Program-made: the position numbers and the translations under genes
Shown: positions 43,341 through 53,412 of the stretch, one piece after another
Layout of the letters: each line of letters starts with the position of its first letter
Numbering within the stretch: the stretch's first letter is position 1
The notes under the pieces: model-generated
The model's database searches: none
Told to the model about the DNA's origin: nothing
What the model saw: the letters and a program-made list of their open reading frames with translations, nothing else
Assembly (NCBI GenBank): GCA_023052935.1
Contig: CM041298.1
Span: forward strand, 56,518,990 to 56,582,989
Source of the DNA: Piezodorus guildinii
Taxonomy: Eukaryota; Arthropoda; Insecta; Hemiptera; Pentatomidae
Length of the DNA: 64,000 nucleotides
Direction of reading: 5' to 3'

Positions 43341-43427
43341 CTAGAAGTTTAAATGAGAAAGATGGTTGTGAATGCGGTCATTAGGTAGAAACACACATTA
43401 AAACAAGTTCTATTTTAATTATGTGCC

Positions 43428-43460
43428 GACGTTTCGGCCTACATTGTAAGCGTTCGTCAG
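43428..43460 (-). ncRNA. hammerhead-like motif, left arm, damaged
   Basis: Minus strand CTGACGA, ACGCTTACAATGTAGGCC, GAAACGTC. The core is kept except for the variable position 7, but stem II has lost most pairing. Confidence 0.4.
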
Positions 43461-43719
43461 GGTTGACTCTGAGACGGTGTCTAAAGAAGCGCGCACCAGA
43501 TTTTTTTTTTATTCATGTAAATTAAACCATTAATTCAAATGTCTAAACAATAAACTATAATACAGTATATACAATTTACAGTAATTTTTTGAATAAATTT
43601 TTTTCACGAGTGACCTTTCTACACCATATTATTATTATAAATATGTTAGTATTGAAAATAATGTTCTCCATAATTTTAAAACAACCGTGCGCCACTTCTT
43701 TAGACATCGTCTCAGAGTC

Positions 43720-43757
43720 AATCCCGATGAAGGCCCACAATGTAGGCCTAAACGTCT
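43720..43757 (+). ncRNA. hammerhead-like motif, right arm, damaged
   Basis: Plus strand CCGATGA, AGGCCCACAATGTAGGCCT, AAACGTC. Stem II (AGGCC/GGCCT) is perfect, but U4 of CUGAUGA and G12 of GAAA have changed, which should abolish cleavage. Confidence 0.4.
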
Positions 43758-43879
43758 GCACATAATTAAAATAGCACTTGTTTTAATGTGTGTTTTTACC
43801 TAATGACTGCACCCCCAACCATCTTCCTCATCTAATTTCTCAACGGTTAACTAAACTCCATCACTAGAAGTTTAAAGGT

Positions 43880-44329
43880 ACTTTAGAAGAAAAAGAATAA
43901 AGATAATTCACATTTAAGCACTGTACAATATTTCGATCAAAATCTATATGACATTAAATCCTAATAAATTTTACATCGATTTACTGAGTTTTATCAAAAT
44001 CGTTTTAGCTATTTTTTTTAGAAAAGAATGCATGTTACAAAGTCGTTCTTCTAATTCATTTATTCTGTTGAAAAGGTTGCTGTAACATCTCAAGCATATA
44101 GCATTCTATAGTGTCTGATCTATACAAGTTATAACTCTATACGTCTTAAATTATTAACTATACAACAGCTCTGTACAACTCTATACAACTTACCATATCT
44201 TTTCGAGCTGGATTTATCACACACAGTTCGTTTTTCGGAACTTTTAGAGTTAAGAGACCCTAAAACGTTAATTTCCGATGAATACTCGAATTCTAAAATG
44301 TTCACATTCGCAATACTTTCTCTTACTAT

Positions 44330-44336
<7 letters not shown>
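43880..44336 (+). repeat. family-W copy, diverged
   Basis: TTTTACATCGATTTACTGAG, ATCAAAATCGTTTTAGC, GCTGTAACATCTCAAGC and CGCAATACTTTCTCTTAC follow the same order as 45810-46900 plus 46893-47020. Confidence 0.6.

Positions 44337-44392
<56 letters not shown>
44337..44392. repeat. (TA)n(TG)n microsatellite
   Basis: TA run followed by a TG run. Confidence 0.9.
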
Positions 44393-44393
<1 letters not shown>

Positions 44394-45092
44394 GTATGTG
44401 AAAGTAATATTACGATACTAATTTGAACTGAACGTATTCTATATTCTATCCGTTATATCATGAGTTTGTTTGCAAACATTTGATCGTGTACTAAGCACCC
44501 TGGTGACTATAGAATCGGTTTTGAACGACCCCCTGGTTTCGATATGTACACGATTGGATGCTTGTTGACAAGCATGCTTGTGCTGATCGCTCTACTGATC
44601 ATTGTGAATTAATATTAATGCATATTGTGCCAATAGTCAATAGATAGCAATAGATCATACGAAGGCAGTCATTGTTGTAACTATCTGACAATGCCTATTC
44701 TCTTCCATAAGGAAAACCTATCATGAATCCCCTCTAATTAATTGAGCCATAAATTAATTATCGGAGGACAGTTGGAAACTAAGTTGGTGAGCATCAATAG
44801 AATTAATTGAACTAATGGATCGAGTATTCGGTTGTATCATCGATAATAAAATAATACATAATTCAGTATATATTTTGATCCACCAGTTTTATTCGGGACT
44901 GAACAGAAGTATATCACGAAGAAGCTCATTAGAATAGATGTTATTCGAATTACATTTGGTTTTCGATAAATGTGACCCTTTGGAAACAAGGTTGTTTTCC
45001 GTAATCCTTGTAAGAAAACCAGCTTGATATGAAAAAACAAGCGGGAATCTCGAAAATAATCACAAGAAAAATATTCCTTATTACATAAAATC
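44393..45092. other. non-coding stretch, nothing recognised
   Basis: Somewhat less AT-rich at 44460-44620. No repeats or protein motif seen. Confidence 0.4.
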
Positions 45093-45128
45093 ATGTTTTA
45101 AAATTATGGAGAACATTATTTTCAATAC

Positions 45129-46005
45129 TAATATCTTTATAATAATATGGTGTAGGAAGGTCACTCGAGTGATTCTTCTTATTTATTAAAAAAAATACTG
45201 TAAATTGTATATACTGTATTATAGTTTATTGTTTAGACATTTGCATTAATGGTTTAAATTACATGATTCAGAAAAAAATCTGGTGCGCGCAACACACGAC
45301 TTTAACTTACCTCCGATTTTATAACCAATTTAAGAATTTTCAAAAACATTTAGAGCTGAAAATAAATTGTAAAAGAATCAATTACATTGTTTCAATAGAA
45401 ACATGTGTTTTATTGAATAATCTATTATATTATTATCTACGACACTTGGTCAGTTTTATCGTTTTTTTATCATTAACTGTTACAATTTTTTGTATAATAT
45501 AATATTTTTCCTGAAATCTTCAGCTGTCCAACGGTATATTTTACATCTACATTATTATTCTTTGGTTCAAAAACGCAAAAATTGCATGAAAAACATTTTT
45601 ACTCTTTGCTCCTTTCGTTGGATGTCGAATTCACTCAACTTAAATATTTACCCGTTTTTCGTCACTAACTAGATGATATGGATAATTTATTCAAATCCAC
45701 AAATTTGAAGGTAGTTCAGAAGGAGACAATTTAGAATATCGGTATTTAAGCTTTGTCAGATTATTTCAGTCATAATAAAACTTACATGATACTAAAGCCA
45801 ATTAAATTTTACATCAATATAGCGAGTTGCATCAAAATCGTTAGAGCCGTTTTTGAGAAAATCGTAAGAAGGTGAAAAATGCATATTATAAAGTGTCTCT
45901 TCTACATTGCCGATTTTAAAGAAAAAGTTGCTGTAACGTCTCGGGCGTAAAGTTCTTTTAAATATAATTCAGTTTTGTTCGACTTTTCGTTTTGCCGCTA
46001 GACTT
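45129..46005 (+). repeat. family-W tandem unit 1
   Basis: Repeated almost exactly at 46017-46892 with offset 888, which becomes 887 after a T deleted in unit 2 near 46206. The unit contains AATCTGGTGCGCGCAACAC, ATCAAAATCGTTAGAGCCG and GCTGTAACGTCTCGGGCG. No credible protein; its open frames are AT-rich and simply duplicated with it. Confidence 0.9.
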
Positions 46006-46016
46006 TAACTTTATAT

Positions 46017-46892
46017 TAATATCTTTATAATAATATGGTGTAGGAAGGTCACTCGAGTGATTCTTCTTATTTATTAAAAAAAATACTGTAAATTGTATAT
46101 ACTGTATTATAGTTTATTGTTTAGACATTTGCATTAATGGTTTAAATTACATGATTCAGAAAAAAATCTGGTGCGCGCAACACACGACTTTAACTTACCT
46201 CCGATTTATAACCAATTTAAGAATTTTCAAAAACATTTAGAGCTGAAAATAAATTGTAAAAGAATCAATTACATTGTTTCAATAGAAACATGTGTTTTAT
46301 TGAATAATCTATTATATTATTATCTACGACACTTGGTCAGTTTTATCGTTTTTTTATCATTAACTGTTACAATTTTTTGTATAATATAATATTTTTCCTG
46401 AAATCTTCAGCTGTCCAACGGTATATTTTACATCTACATTATTATTCTTTGGTTCAAAAACGCAAAAATTGCATGAAAAACATTTTTACTCTTTGCTCCT
46501 TTCGTTGGATGTCGAATTCACTCAACTTAAATATTTACCCGTTTTTCGTCACTAACTAGATGATATGGATAATTTATTCAAATCCACAAATTTGAAGGTA
46601 GTTCAGAAGGAGACAATTTAGAATATCGGTATTTAAGCTTTGTCAGATTATTTCAGTCATAATAAAACTTACATGATACTAAAGCCAATTAAATTTTACA
46701 TCAATATAGCGAGTTGCATCAAAATCGTTAGAGCCGTTTTTGAGAAAATCGTAAGAAGGTGAAAAATGCATATTATAAAGTGTCTCTTCTACATTGCCGA
46801 TTTTAAAGAAAAAGTTGCTGTAACGTCTCGGGCGTAAAGTTCTTTTAAATATAATTCAGTTTTGTTCGACTTTTCGTTTTGCCGCTAGACTT
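46017..46892 (+). repeat. family-W tandem unit 2, continuing to W 3' part
   Basis: Copy of 45129-46005; an 11-base linker TAACTTTATAT separates them. Downstream of unit 2 (46893-47060) W continues with CACACTTACACACACAGAG, TTTTTGCGGGACTTGG and GCAATACTTTCCCTTAC, absent after unit 1, so the duplication is internal to one W copy. Confidence 0.9.
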
Positions 46893-47060
46893 ACCACACT
46901 TACACACACAGAGACCTTTTTGCGGGACTTGGTTAATTAGACTCAGGGCATCCTAAAACGTATATTTTAGTTGAAAACTGGAATTCAAAAATTTATCGAT
47001 CGCAATACTTTCCCTTACTATTTATATGTCATATATAGCTGAGTGAAAGTAAAAAGAAGC

Positions 47061-47945
47061 TAACACTGAAAAATCTGGTGCAGGCAACACTTACACTGAC
47101 CTAGGTTGTTAGAATAAGTATAATAATCATTGAATAAAGTCAAAGTTGAATAATTTTAAATTAGCATATTCAGTTTCGCTGCCAACATATGTTTTAGATT
47201 AAATAATATAAGAATATAAATTAGTGTATGCCAGCGAAACCTGGGCCCTCACCACTAAGCATAAAAGCCAACTCCAGTCTATGGAGATGCACTACTTGAG
47301 GAAAGTTGAGGGTAAGACCAAGAGAGACAAAATAAGGAATACCATAATAAGATCCAACCGTGATGTGAGTTCGGCCGAGGATATTGTTGAAGAAATTCAG
47401 CTAAGATGGTACGGCCATATCTCAATAATGTCGGAGAATCGCGTGGCAATAGCAACGTATGAGGTGAAAATAGAGGAAAGGAGACCAAGAGGAAGACTTG
47501 GGAGGATGGGATCAGAAAGGCGTGCAGAAAAAGAGATATAGATTGGAGATCAGCGAGAGAAATGGCGAAGAATAGGAATGCCTGGCTCAGCCTCTACAAG
47601 CGACCACCTCACACTGCTGTAGTAGTAGAGAGGAAAGATGAAGCAAAATAAGAAGAATATACATTTTTTGTGAAATATCAATTAAGTTTTTTCACTATTT
47701 GTCACTTTACAATAACTTACACAGTTTTATTAATAATTTTTTTTTACTCAAATATTTAGGTTTCCAACGGCATATTATTCAACTATATTACAATTTTCAT
47801 GTTCAGAAAAAAAATTATTACTCAAAAAAATATATGCTTGCTTCTTTTTCCTTTAGTTGATTAGAAAATTCGAATTCGAAAATGTTAACGATCACAATAC
47901 TTTCCTTTATTGTATTATTCATAGATAGGTAAGTAAATGTAAACA
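47061..47945 (+). repeat. family-W copy interrupted by a LINE fragment
   Basis: Starts with AAATCTGGTGCAGGCAACAC (47068) and resumes after the LINE piece with GTTTCCAACGGCATATTATT (47758) and ACAATACTTTCCTTTATTG (47895). The order equals that of 45280-47020. Confidence 0.6.
47220..47655 (+). pseudogene. 5'-truncated LINE ORF2 C-terminus
   Basis: Reads YASETWALTTKHKSQLQSME, HYLRKVEGKTKRDKIRN, EIQLRWYGHISIM and RRPRGRLG, the C-terminal block common to many insect LINE reverse transcriptases, then after a shift DWRSAREMAKNRNAWLSLYK. Same family block as 51480-52005 (YGSESWVMLDKQ, MRYLRRVAGKTRRDRVRN). No RT core remains. It sits inside a family-W copy. Confidence 0.75.
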
Positions 47946-48379
47946 GAGAAATATTTACAAAAATAAAATACAAAATAAAAAAATTATTCCTTATAAAATT
48001 TTGGAAACCAACAGCTTAGTTTAGCTTAGCTTAATTTCCACCAGCAACTAAGTGATGGCAAAATAGTTCTATATCGCACATTTAAGACAAGATTAAGAAT
48101 ATTTCATATTAAAGATAAAATTAATCCTACTCACCATGAGACATGGACACATTTGATAAGGTTGATAAAAATAAAATAACAAAACGTAAAGTTCTAAAAT
48201 TTATCTTAATATGCTAAAACGAAAGTATGAATATATTATTGCAGTATACAGTATTATTGAATCGCTTTAGAGAGTAACATGTAATTGGTGCAGTACCACA
48301 ACATATATGAAGTCTTAGGCTTGTGTTCACTTGTAAAAATAAAAATCTTAATCCTAGGTATAAATTATCGGGAGTCAGT

Positions 48380-48413
<34 letters not shown>

Positions 48414-49129
48414 TGTTAGCCATCACCAGCTAATTACAGAGCCATGTCAAGCATAGACTGGAAAAGTCGGCAAAATTAAAATATTAAAAAAAAATAGTGA
48501 CTCCGGATCAATTCCACCTAAGATAATTTCACCAGTTTATCCTTTTAAATCTTAATATCCCCTCCCCCCCCCCCAAAAAAAAAAAAAAAGAAATACTTTA
48601 GATACTCTGTCAGTTGTGCTTATTCTGTAGCGTTGTTGTTTAGTAGTTCGTCTGGAATGTTTGTGTGACGTTTGACATTCAAGAAGTATATTGGTTCACA
48701 CTGTTGTCACAGTCAAGAGGGGTTGGAGTGTATACAAGTGATTTAAAATCAGTTATATAAACATTCCTACGTTGAAATAATGTTAATTAAAATAATAAAC
48801 GACTATCCTTTTTAATTAAAACTATTGTAGATTTTTTTCATTTAGTTCTGATAGACATTCCATTTAGTTTTATTTTGCCTGAATTTATTTAACAGAGATT
48901 GATTATAACAATCACATAAGTTCATTTTTTTTTATAACGTTTTATTACTCACAAGAATTACAATTTCTTCGAAATTCACATAATTTTTTATTTATTTTTT
49001 TTTATTGTTTTTTTTTTACCTTGACGAATGTTTCTCCGTCTGGTTATTATCAAATTCTTCTTCTTAAAAAAAATACAAAAACTTATTCCTCTCCCACTCA
49101 TAGAAAGTCTTGGGTTCGGTACTGGCAGA
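47946..49129. other. non-coding stretch with homopolymers
   Basis: A T run of about 29 bases at 48380-48408 and a C run followed by an A run near 48563-48590. Nothing else recognised. Confidence 0.5.
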
Positions 49130-49345
49130 TACATAATTTTTCACGGTCCACGGCCTAGCATGCAGATGTTTAGTCCTTGATCACGCTCAATCACCAGGTT
49201 ATTTCCCATTCTTTTGGTATCCACTCTATAGAGGCTGGGTGTGCTCCACGGCTAACATAACAGTATAAATAATTCTGCCCCGAAAGGTCAACCTAGGAAC
49301 TGGAGAACAGTAGACTATTTCTCTATACACTAGATAACGCCACTC
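49130..49345 (-). mobile_element. SINE-A copy
   Basis: Minus strand head TATCTAGTGTATAGAG (A-box-like), then GCACACCCAGCCTCTATAGA, GATTGAGCGTGATCAAGG and GGCCGTGGACCGTG, matching the body at 22040-22150. B-box region is decayed. Confidence 0.6.
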
Positions 49346-49671
49346 TCTTATTTAATTAATACTTACTCATCCATTTTTGTTAAAACTAACACTGAGATAT
49401 TTTTTAGTAATTAAAACTAAAAAAATCGACATTTATGCATTTTCTGTCTATTTCAAATAGAATAAAAGATATTAAAATCAAATTTAATCAAAATCGTTAT
49501 GCTTGTTATCGAAATTTCTGATAAAATTAATAGAATCCATTTAATTTTAAATAGATAATATGGCGTAAAAAAATGAATATGAATATTGACCGTCGGAAGA
49601 CTGCATATGTAACAATTAAATAGTATTTTTTAGGTACCAGTCTTAACATTTACTGTAGCCGCATTACCTTG
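49346..49671. other. AT-rich spacer
   Basis: Contains AATCAAAATCGTTATGC (49487), a trace of family W in plus orientation. Nothing else. Confidence 0.4.
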
Positions 49672-49715
49672 GATTGGCCTGATGAAGACCTATAATGTGG
49701 GCCGAAACGTTAGCA
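49672..49715 (+). ncRNA. candidate hammerhead ribozyme motif
   Basis: CTGATGA (49679-49685), AGACCTATAATGTGGGCC as stem-loop II, GAAAC (49704-49708), then GTT. Core intact; the cleavage-site base would be U, less favoured than C. No foldback partner was found nearby. Confidence 0.45.
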
Positions 49716-49809
49716 AAACAATATATAGTCAAAGAATATTTCATTATTTTTTGTTTTTTCATTGTTATGTTTGGTACCTTAACATGAAATTTCAGTCACG
49801 TACGAATTT

Positions 49810-49985
49810 TTGGTTTTGTGTTAGACTTACAAACATACGTGCACACAAATATATTTTTGCGATACTTGGTTCTTCGTTTTCTGATGACCTACTACGTATA
49901 ACCTCGTTGAACACTATAGTACGCAACTACGCAATTAATTAGCTCATTCACAATATTCTCCCTTTTGCGGCCTTTCCTTTTCAGG
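49810..49985 (+). repeat. partial family-W copy
   Basis: GTGTTAGACTTACAAACATAC, then TTTTTGCGATACTTGGTTC and CACAATATTCTCCC, parallel to 46885-47010. Confidence 0.45.
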
Positions 49986-50408
49986 GTGAAAACAAAGGCA
50001 CACTATCTAGGAAATGCTAAAATTTGTTCATTCAAATCCATATATTTTATTTCCTAGACAGTAGGTCCTAGCTGTGTTAGTAACAAAAATATTTTACATT
50101 AAATATCTGATTAAGAAATTACTGAAAATCTTCAATCCAAACACACTACCAGAGCTAGAGCGTGTCAAAGAAGCTTCAACTTTTAAAATGGTCTCGAAGT
50201 CATCGTCTCTTTAGCAGCCACGGACTATTATCAGGATTATGTAGAGATGAAAGGTTACAAAGTAGTGGTTTTGAGTAGATTGAAAGTTTAGAGCTAAAGG
50301 AAGTATATATATTTCGGGCAAAGGCTGCAACTAATGGGACATTCATTTATTTATATATGATGTTATTGCTGACAAAGGAAGGGACATTTATGATTTTTGG
50401 ATCACTTT

Positions 50409-51180
50409 TTAAAAACATGTTTTTAATAATAATAATAATAATAATAATAATAGTAAAAACTTTATTCTGGAACTATGTCCCTTAAGAATAACAGAAATGA
50501 ACAGTAGATATTCATATATGTCTGGTCAAGAAAACAATAAAATTAATTTTTATTTACAAATGAAAAATTAAACACTACTTAGACTTATATACATTCATGT
50601 ACAAAAAGTAGACACACAAGATTAGAAAAAAAAAAAATAAAGAAAGAAAGAAGAGAAATCTCCTAAAGGCTACTGATAGGGTTAAGGAAATTATAAAAAA
50701 ACAAAACAAACTAATTATACCACACTAGCTTTAGGGTAAAATAGATAGATAATTATAACTTGTGTTAAAAGAGAAATAAGTCAGTTGCAGATTTACATTT
50801 GTTTTGCATCTATTTGGTATGCCAAAAGATGTTGGAAAAGGTGAGATTTGAATGAGAGAAAGGAAGATGCATGGCGAATATGAGTAGATAGGGAATTCCA
50901 GAGGGTTGCAGAACGGATATAAAAGGAGTGATCAAAAGATTTAGTTCTATGGGTGGGAATGTAAAGGTCGGAATGGCGGGATCTAGTTTCGAGAGAGTGG
51001 ACTGAGGATTTAAATTTAAGGATGCTGTGAATGTATGGAGGGTGCTGGGAGTTTATGATTTGATAAAGGTATGATCCGAGAAAATATTTCCTCCGTGTAA
51101 CAGGTAGGAGCCATTTCAACTCGTTGTATAATTTTTCATGGGCATCGAGGACGTTTAAATTGCAAGGATTGGATAAAGGA
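50409..51180 (-). mobile_element. CR1/L2-like LINE 3' fragment
   Basis: Minus-strand frame (51175-50793): NELKWLLPVTRRKYFLGSYL, SSVHSLETRSRHSDLYIP and SFYIRSATLWNSLSTHIRHA, related to 60960-61300. It ends in sense as GGGACATAGTTCCAGAATAA followed by a (ATT)n tail (50431-50453 on plus as (AAT)n). 5'-truncated; the RT core is absent. Confidence 0.8.
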
Positions 51181-51440
51181 GAAATTGATGCCTAGTAATG
51201 GTAATGTAGATTTATTACAAGTAAAAAAAAAAATTAAAAAAGGCTACCAAAAACATTAATAAAAATAATACGAATTCATAATATACTTTATTTATTAATG
51301 TATAGGCTAAAGCATAAAAAATGATCAAAGAATATCTTGAAATATTAAATAAGTAAGGGTCAATCCATTCGAAATCGTCCAGACCTTGCCGCTCGACATT
51401 TTTTATTTTCATGATTTTTTGACCAGTGAGTTTCAACCCT

Positions 51441-52042
51441 CTACTTAGGCTGCAATATAAATAGGCAGGGAAAAATAGATTACGAAATTGCAAACAGGAT
51501 TGCTAAAGCAAATCAAATCTATTACAGTATATGCAATAGTATTGTTGGCCATCGAGATGTGGGGCTAGAGACGAAGCTCCACATTTACAAATCTATATAC
51601 CTCCCAACTCTTACCTACGGGAGCGAGAGCTGGGTAATGCTGGACAAACAAATAAGCCGAATTACTGCAGCTGAAATGAGGTATTTACGTAGGGTCGCAG
51701 GAAAAACGAGAAGAGACCGCGTAAGAAATGAAGGAATTAGAGCGGAGCTGAAAATTCCTGCGCTGAAAACCATCCTCGAGAAGCGACAGCTAAAATGGTT
51801 CGGCCATGTTTGTCAAATGAATGAGGACCGCGAACCCAGAAAAGTGTTGGAAGCTCGACCCACTGGAAAAAGGCCGCGCGGAAGGCCTAGGATTTTGTAT
51901 GACGGATATATCCAGAAGATCGGAGGGAAAAGATTGCAGGAACTTAAACAACTCTGCAGAAATCGTGAAGCTTGGCAACGTTGGATCGAGGCCCCTCCAC
52001 GCTAGTAAAGGCACATAGGAGGAAGATAAAGAAGAAGAAGAA
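51441..52042 (+). mobile_element. 5'-truncated LINE fragment with target duplication
   Basis: GTTTCAACCCT at 51430-51440 and 52043-52053 is an 11-bp target duplication. The frame is open from about 51480 to 52005: LHIYKSIYLPTLTYGSESW, ITAAEMRYLRRVAGKTRRD, QLKWFGHVCQMNEDREPRK and RPRGRPRILYDGYIQK. It ends in an (AAG)n tail. This is the C-terminal part of ORF2 of the same LINE group as 47220-47655. Confidence 0.85.
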
Positions 52043-52053
52043 GTTTCAACCCT

Positions 52054-53412
52054 TTCTTGAAGATAAAACCATAAATAACTTTTTTTTCGGACCAATACTT
52101 TTAGCGTTGCAGCCGTTTAGGTCAGCTTCACAGGGGAAAACATATGTTGGGAAAAATCATTCTAATTCCTTCAATCTTATAGATATAAAATTGTAACAAA
52201 AATTGAGATATATTTTTTTTCGGAAATGAATAAAAAACGAGATATTTAACGAGACGAAAGTATAACAAGGAAAAGATACTTACTTTTTATAAGTTGTTCC
52301 TATATAGCTAAGTCATAGTCCTGATTGCATATTTAAGAACGAAACAAAAACTAGAATGATCATAAGAGAATTCGATTTAATTATGGTCCTTACAGCACAT
52401 TACTTAAGTAGCCAAGAAAATGGTTTGAAAAAATCACGAAAAATTACATCAACTGAAACATTTGGCGCGCTATGACAAATAATGTTAGAATGATTTTCCC
52501 GTCACATGTTTTTGCCCGGGAAGCTACTTAAAACAGCGGCAACACTAAAAGTGTTGGCCCGAAAACAATTTTATTTACGGTTTTATATTCACGAAAGGAT
52601 AGAAAATAATTGGTTAAAAAATCACGAAAATCAAAAATTGAGACAATTCCCAATGGATTGACCCGTAAACGATTCTCTCCCGGTTTCTATTTTTTTTTTT
52701 TTTTTTTTTTTTAGAAATAATGGAGTTGTTTCATAAGTTTCTCTATTGCTAGTAGCCGAAATCACTGATTAATATTTAAAATAATTACCCCTAGGTTGCT
52801 TCTTTAAGCAACTTTGGAAAACATTAATGAATTATTATCATGAAGTGAATTTACCTTCTCCAAAGATTGTTCCGGATAGACACTTCTAGGAATTTGTCGA
52901 ACAAACGAGATTTTGTCTTAAAGAATTTTATTAATTAAAAGTTTTTAATTCGAATAATTAAAAAGTTTCTTTTCCTTTGGGTCATTGGATGTCCCGTACC
53001 CTTTGAATAATATTAAATTACTAATTAGTAATCTGATAATAAGGCTGAATAAATGACCTTTTTATTGATTTCTCTAATCAATGTACCCAACTACATTTTT
53101 TTTTAAATTCAGCCCAGTATCTGTTACAGTTATTGCTATTTCAGTTAAAAGGGCAAACAACTACTATTGGTTGTCCAGATAGCAGTTCATTTAAATTTAG
53201 TGAATTGTTTTTTTTTTTTGTTTTTTTATTATTATTAACCCTTCTAAGAGTGGAACCGACACTAGCCTCTGTTTTTTTGTAAATACGTGTAGCAATGGAA
53301 CAGTAGGTTTAAAGACCACTGCACTTTAGGTGTCCTATGGTTCATTCTTTTTACCAGAGTAGGTTTTCCAACTAGTATCTCCCTAGTAATAACTATCTTA
53401 CTATTAGTAAAT
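52054..53412. other. AT-rich stretch with old dispersed repeats
   Basis: 52383-52500 matches 1419-1535 and 52540-52660 resembles 7125-7265. T runs near 52690-52711 and 53208-53226. No gene. Confidence 0.5.

Larger units (their letters stand above)
43354..43863. mobile_element. foldback unit with two inverted hammerhead-like motifs
   Basis: Left arm about 43354-43487 and right arm about 43690-43840 are inverted copies (GATGGTTGTGAATGCGGTCA versus TGACTGCACCCCCAACCATC). A 13-bp target duplication CTAGAAGTTTAAA flanks it at 43341-43353 and 43864-43876. The right end extends past the palindrome with TTTCTCAACGGTTAAC and ends ACTCCATC, exactly as in the unit at 28452-33266. The 190-bp centre (43488-43690) is an inverted piece of family W. 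Confidence 0.7.

Noticed and set aside
45263..46559. Pairs of identical short frames as duplicated genes
   Set aside because: AT-rich frames carried along by the 888-bp tandem repeat; no protein-like conservation in the diverged W copies.
48370..48410. Retroposed gene ending in poly-T/poly-A
   Set aside because: A long T run, but no coding or transcript-like sequence next to it.
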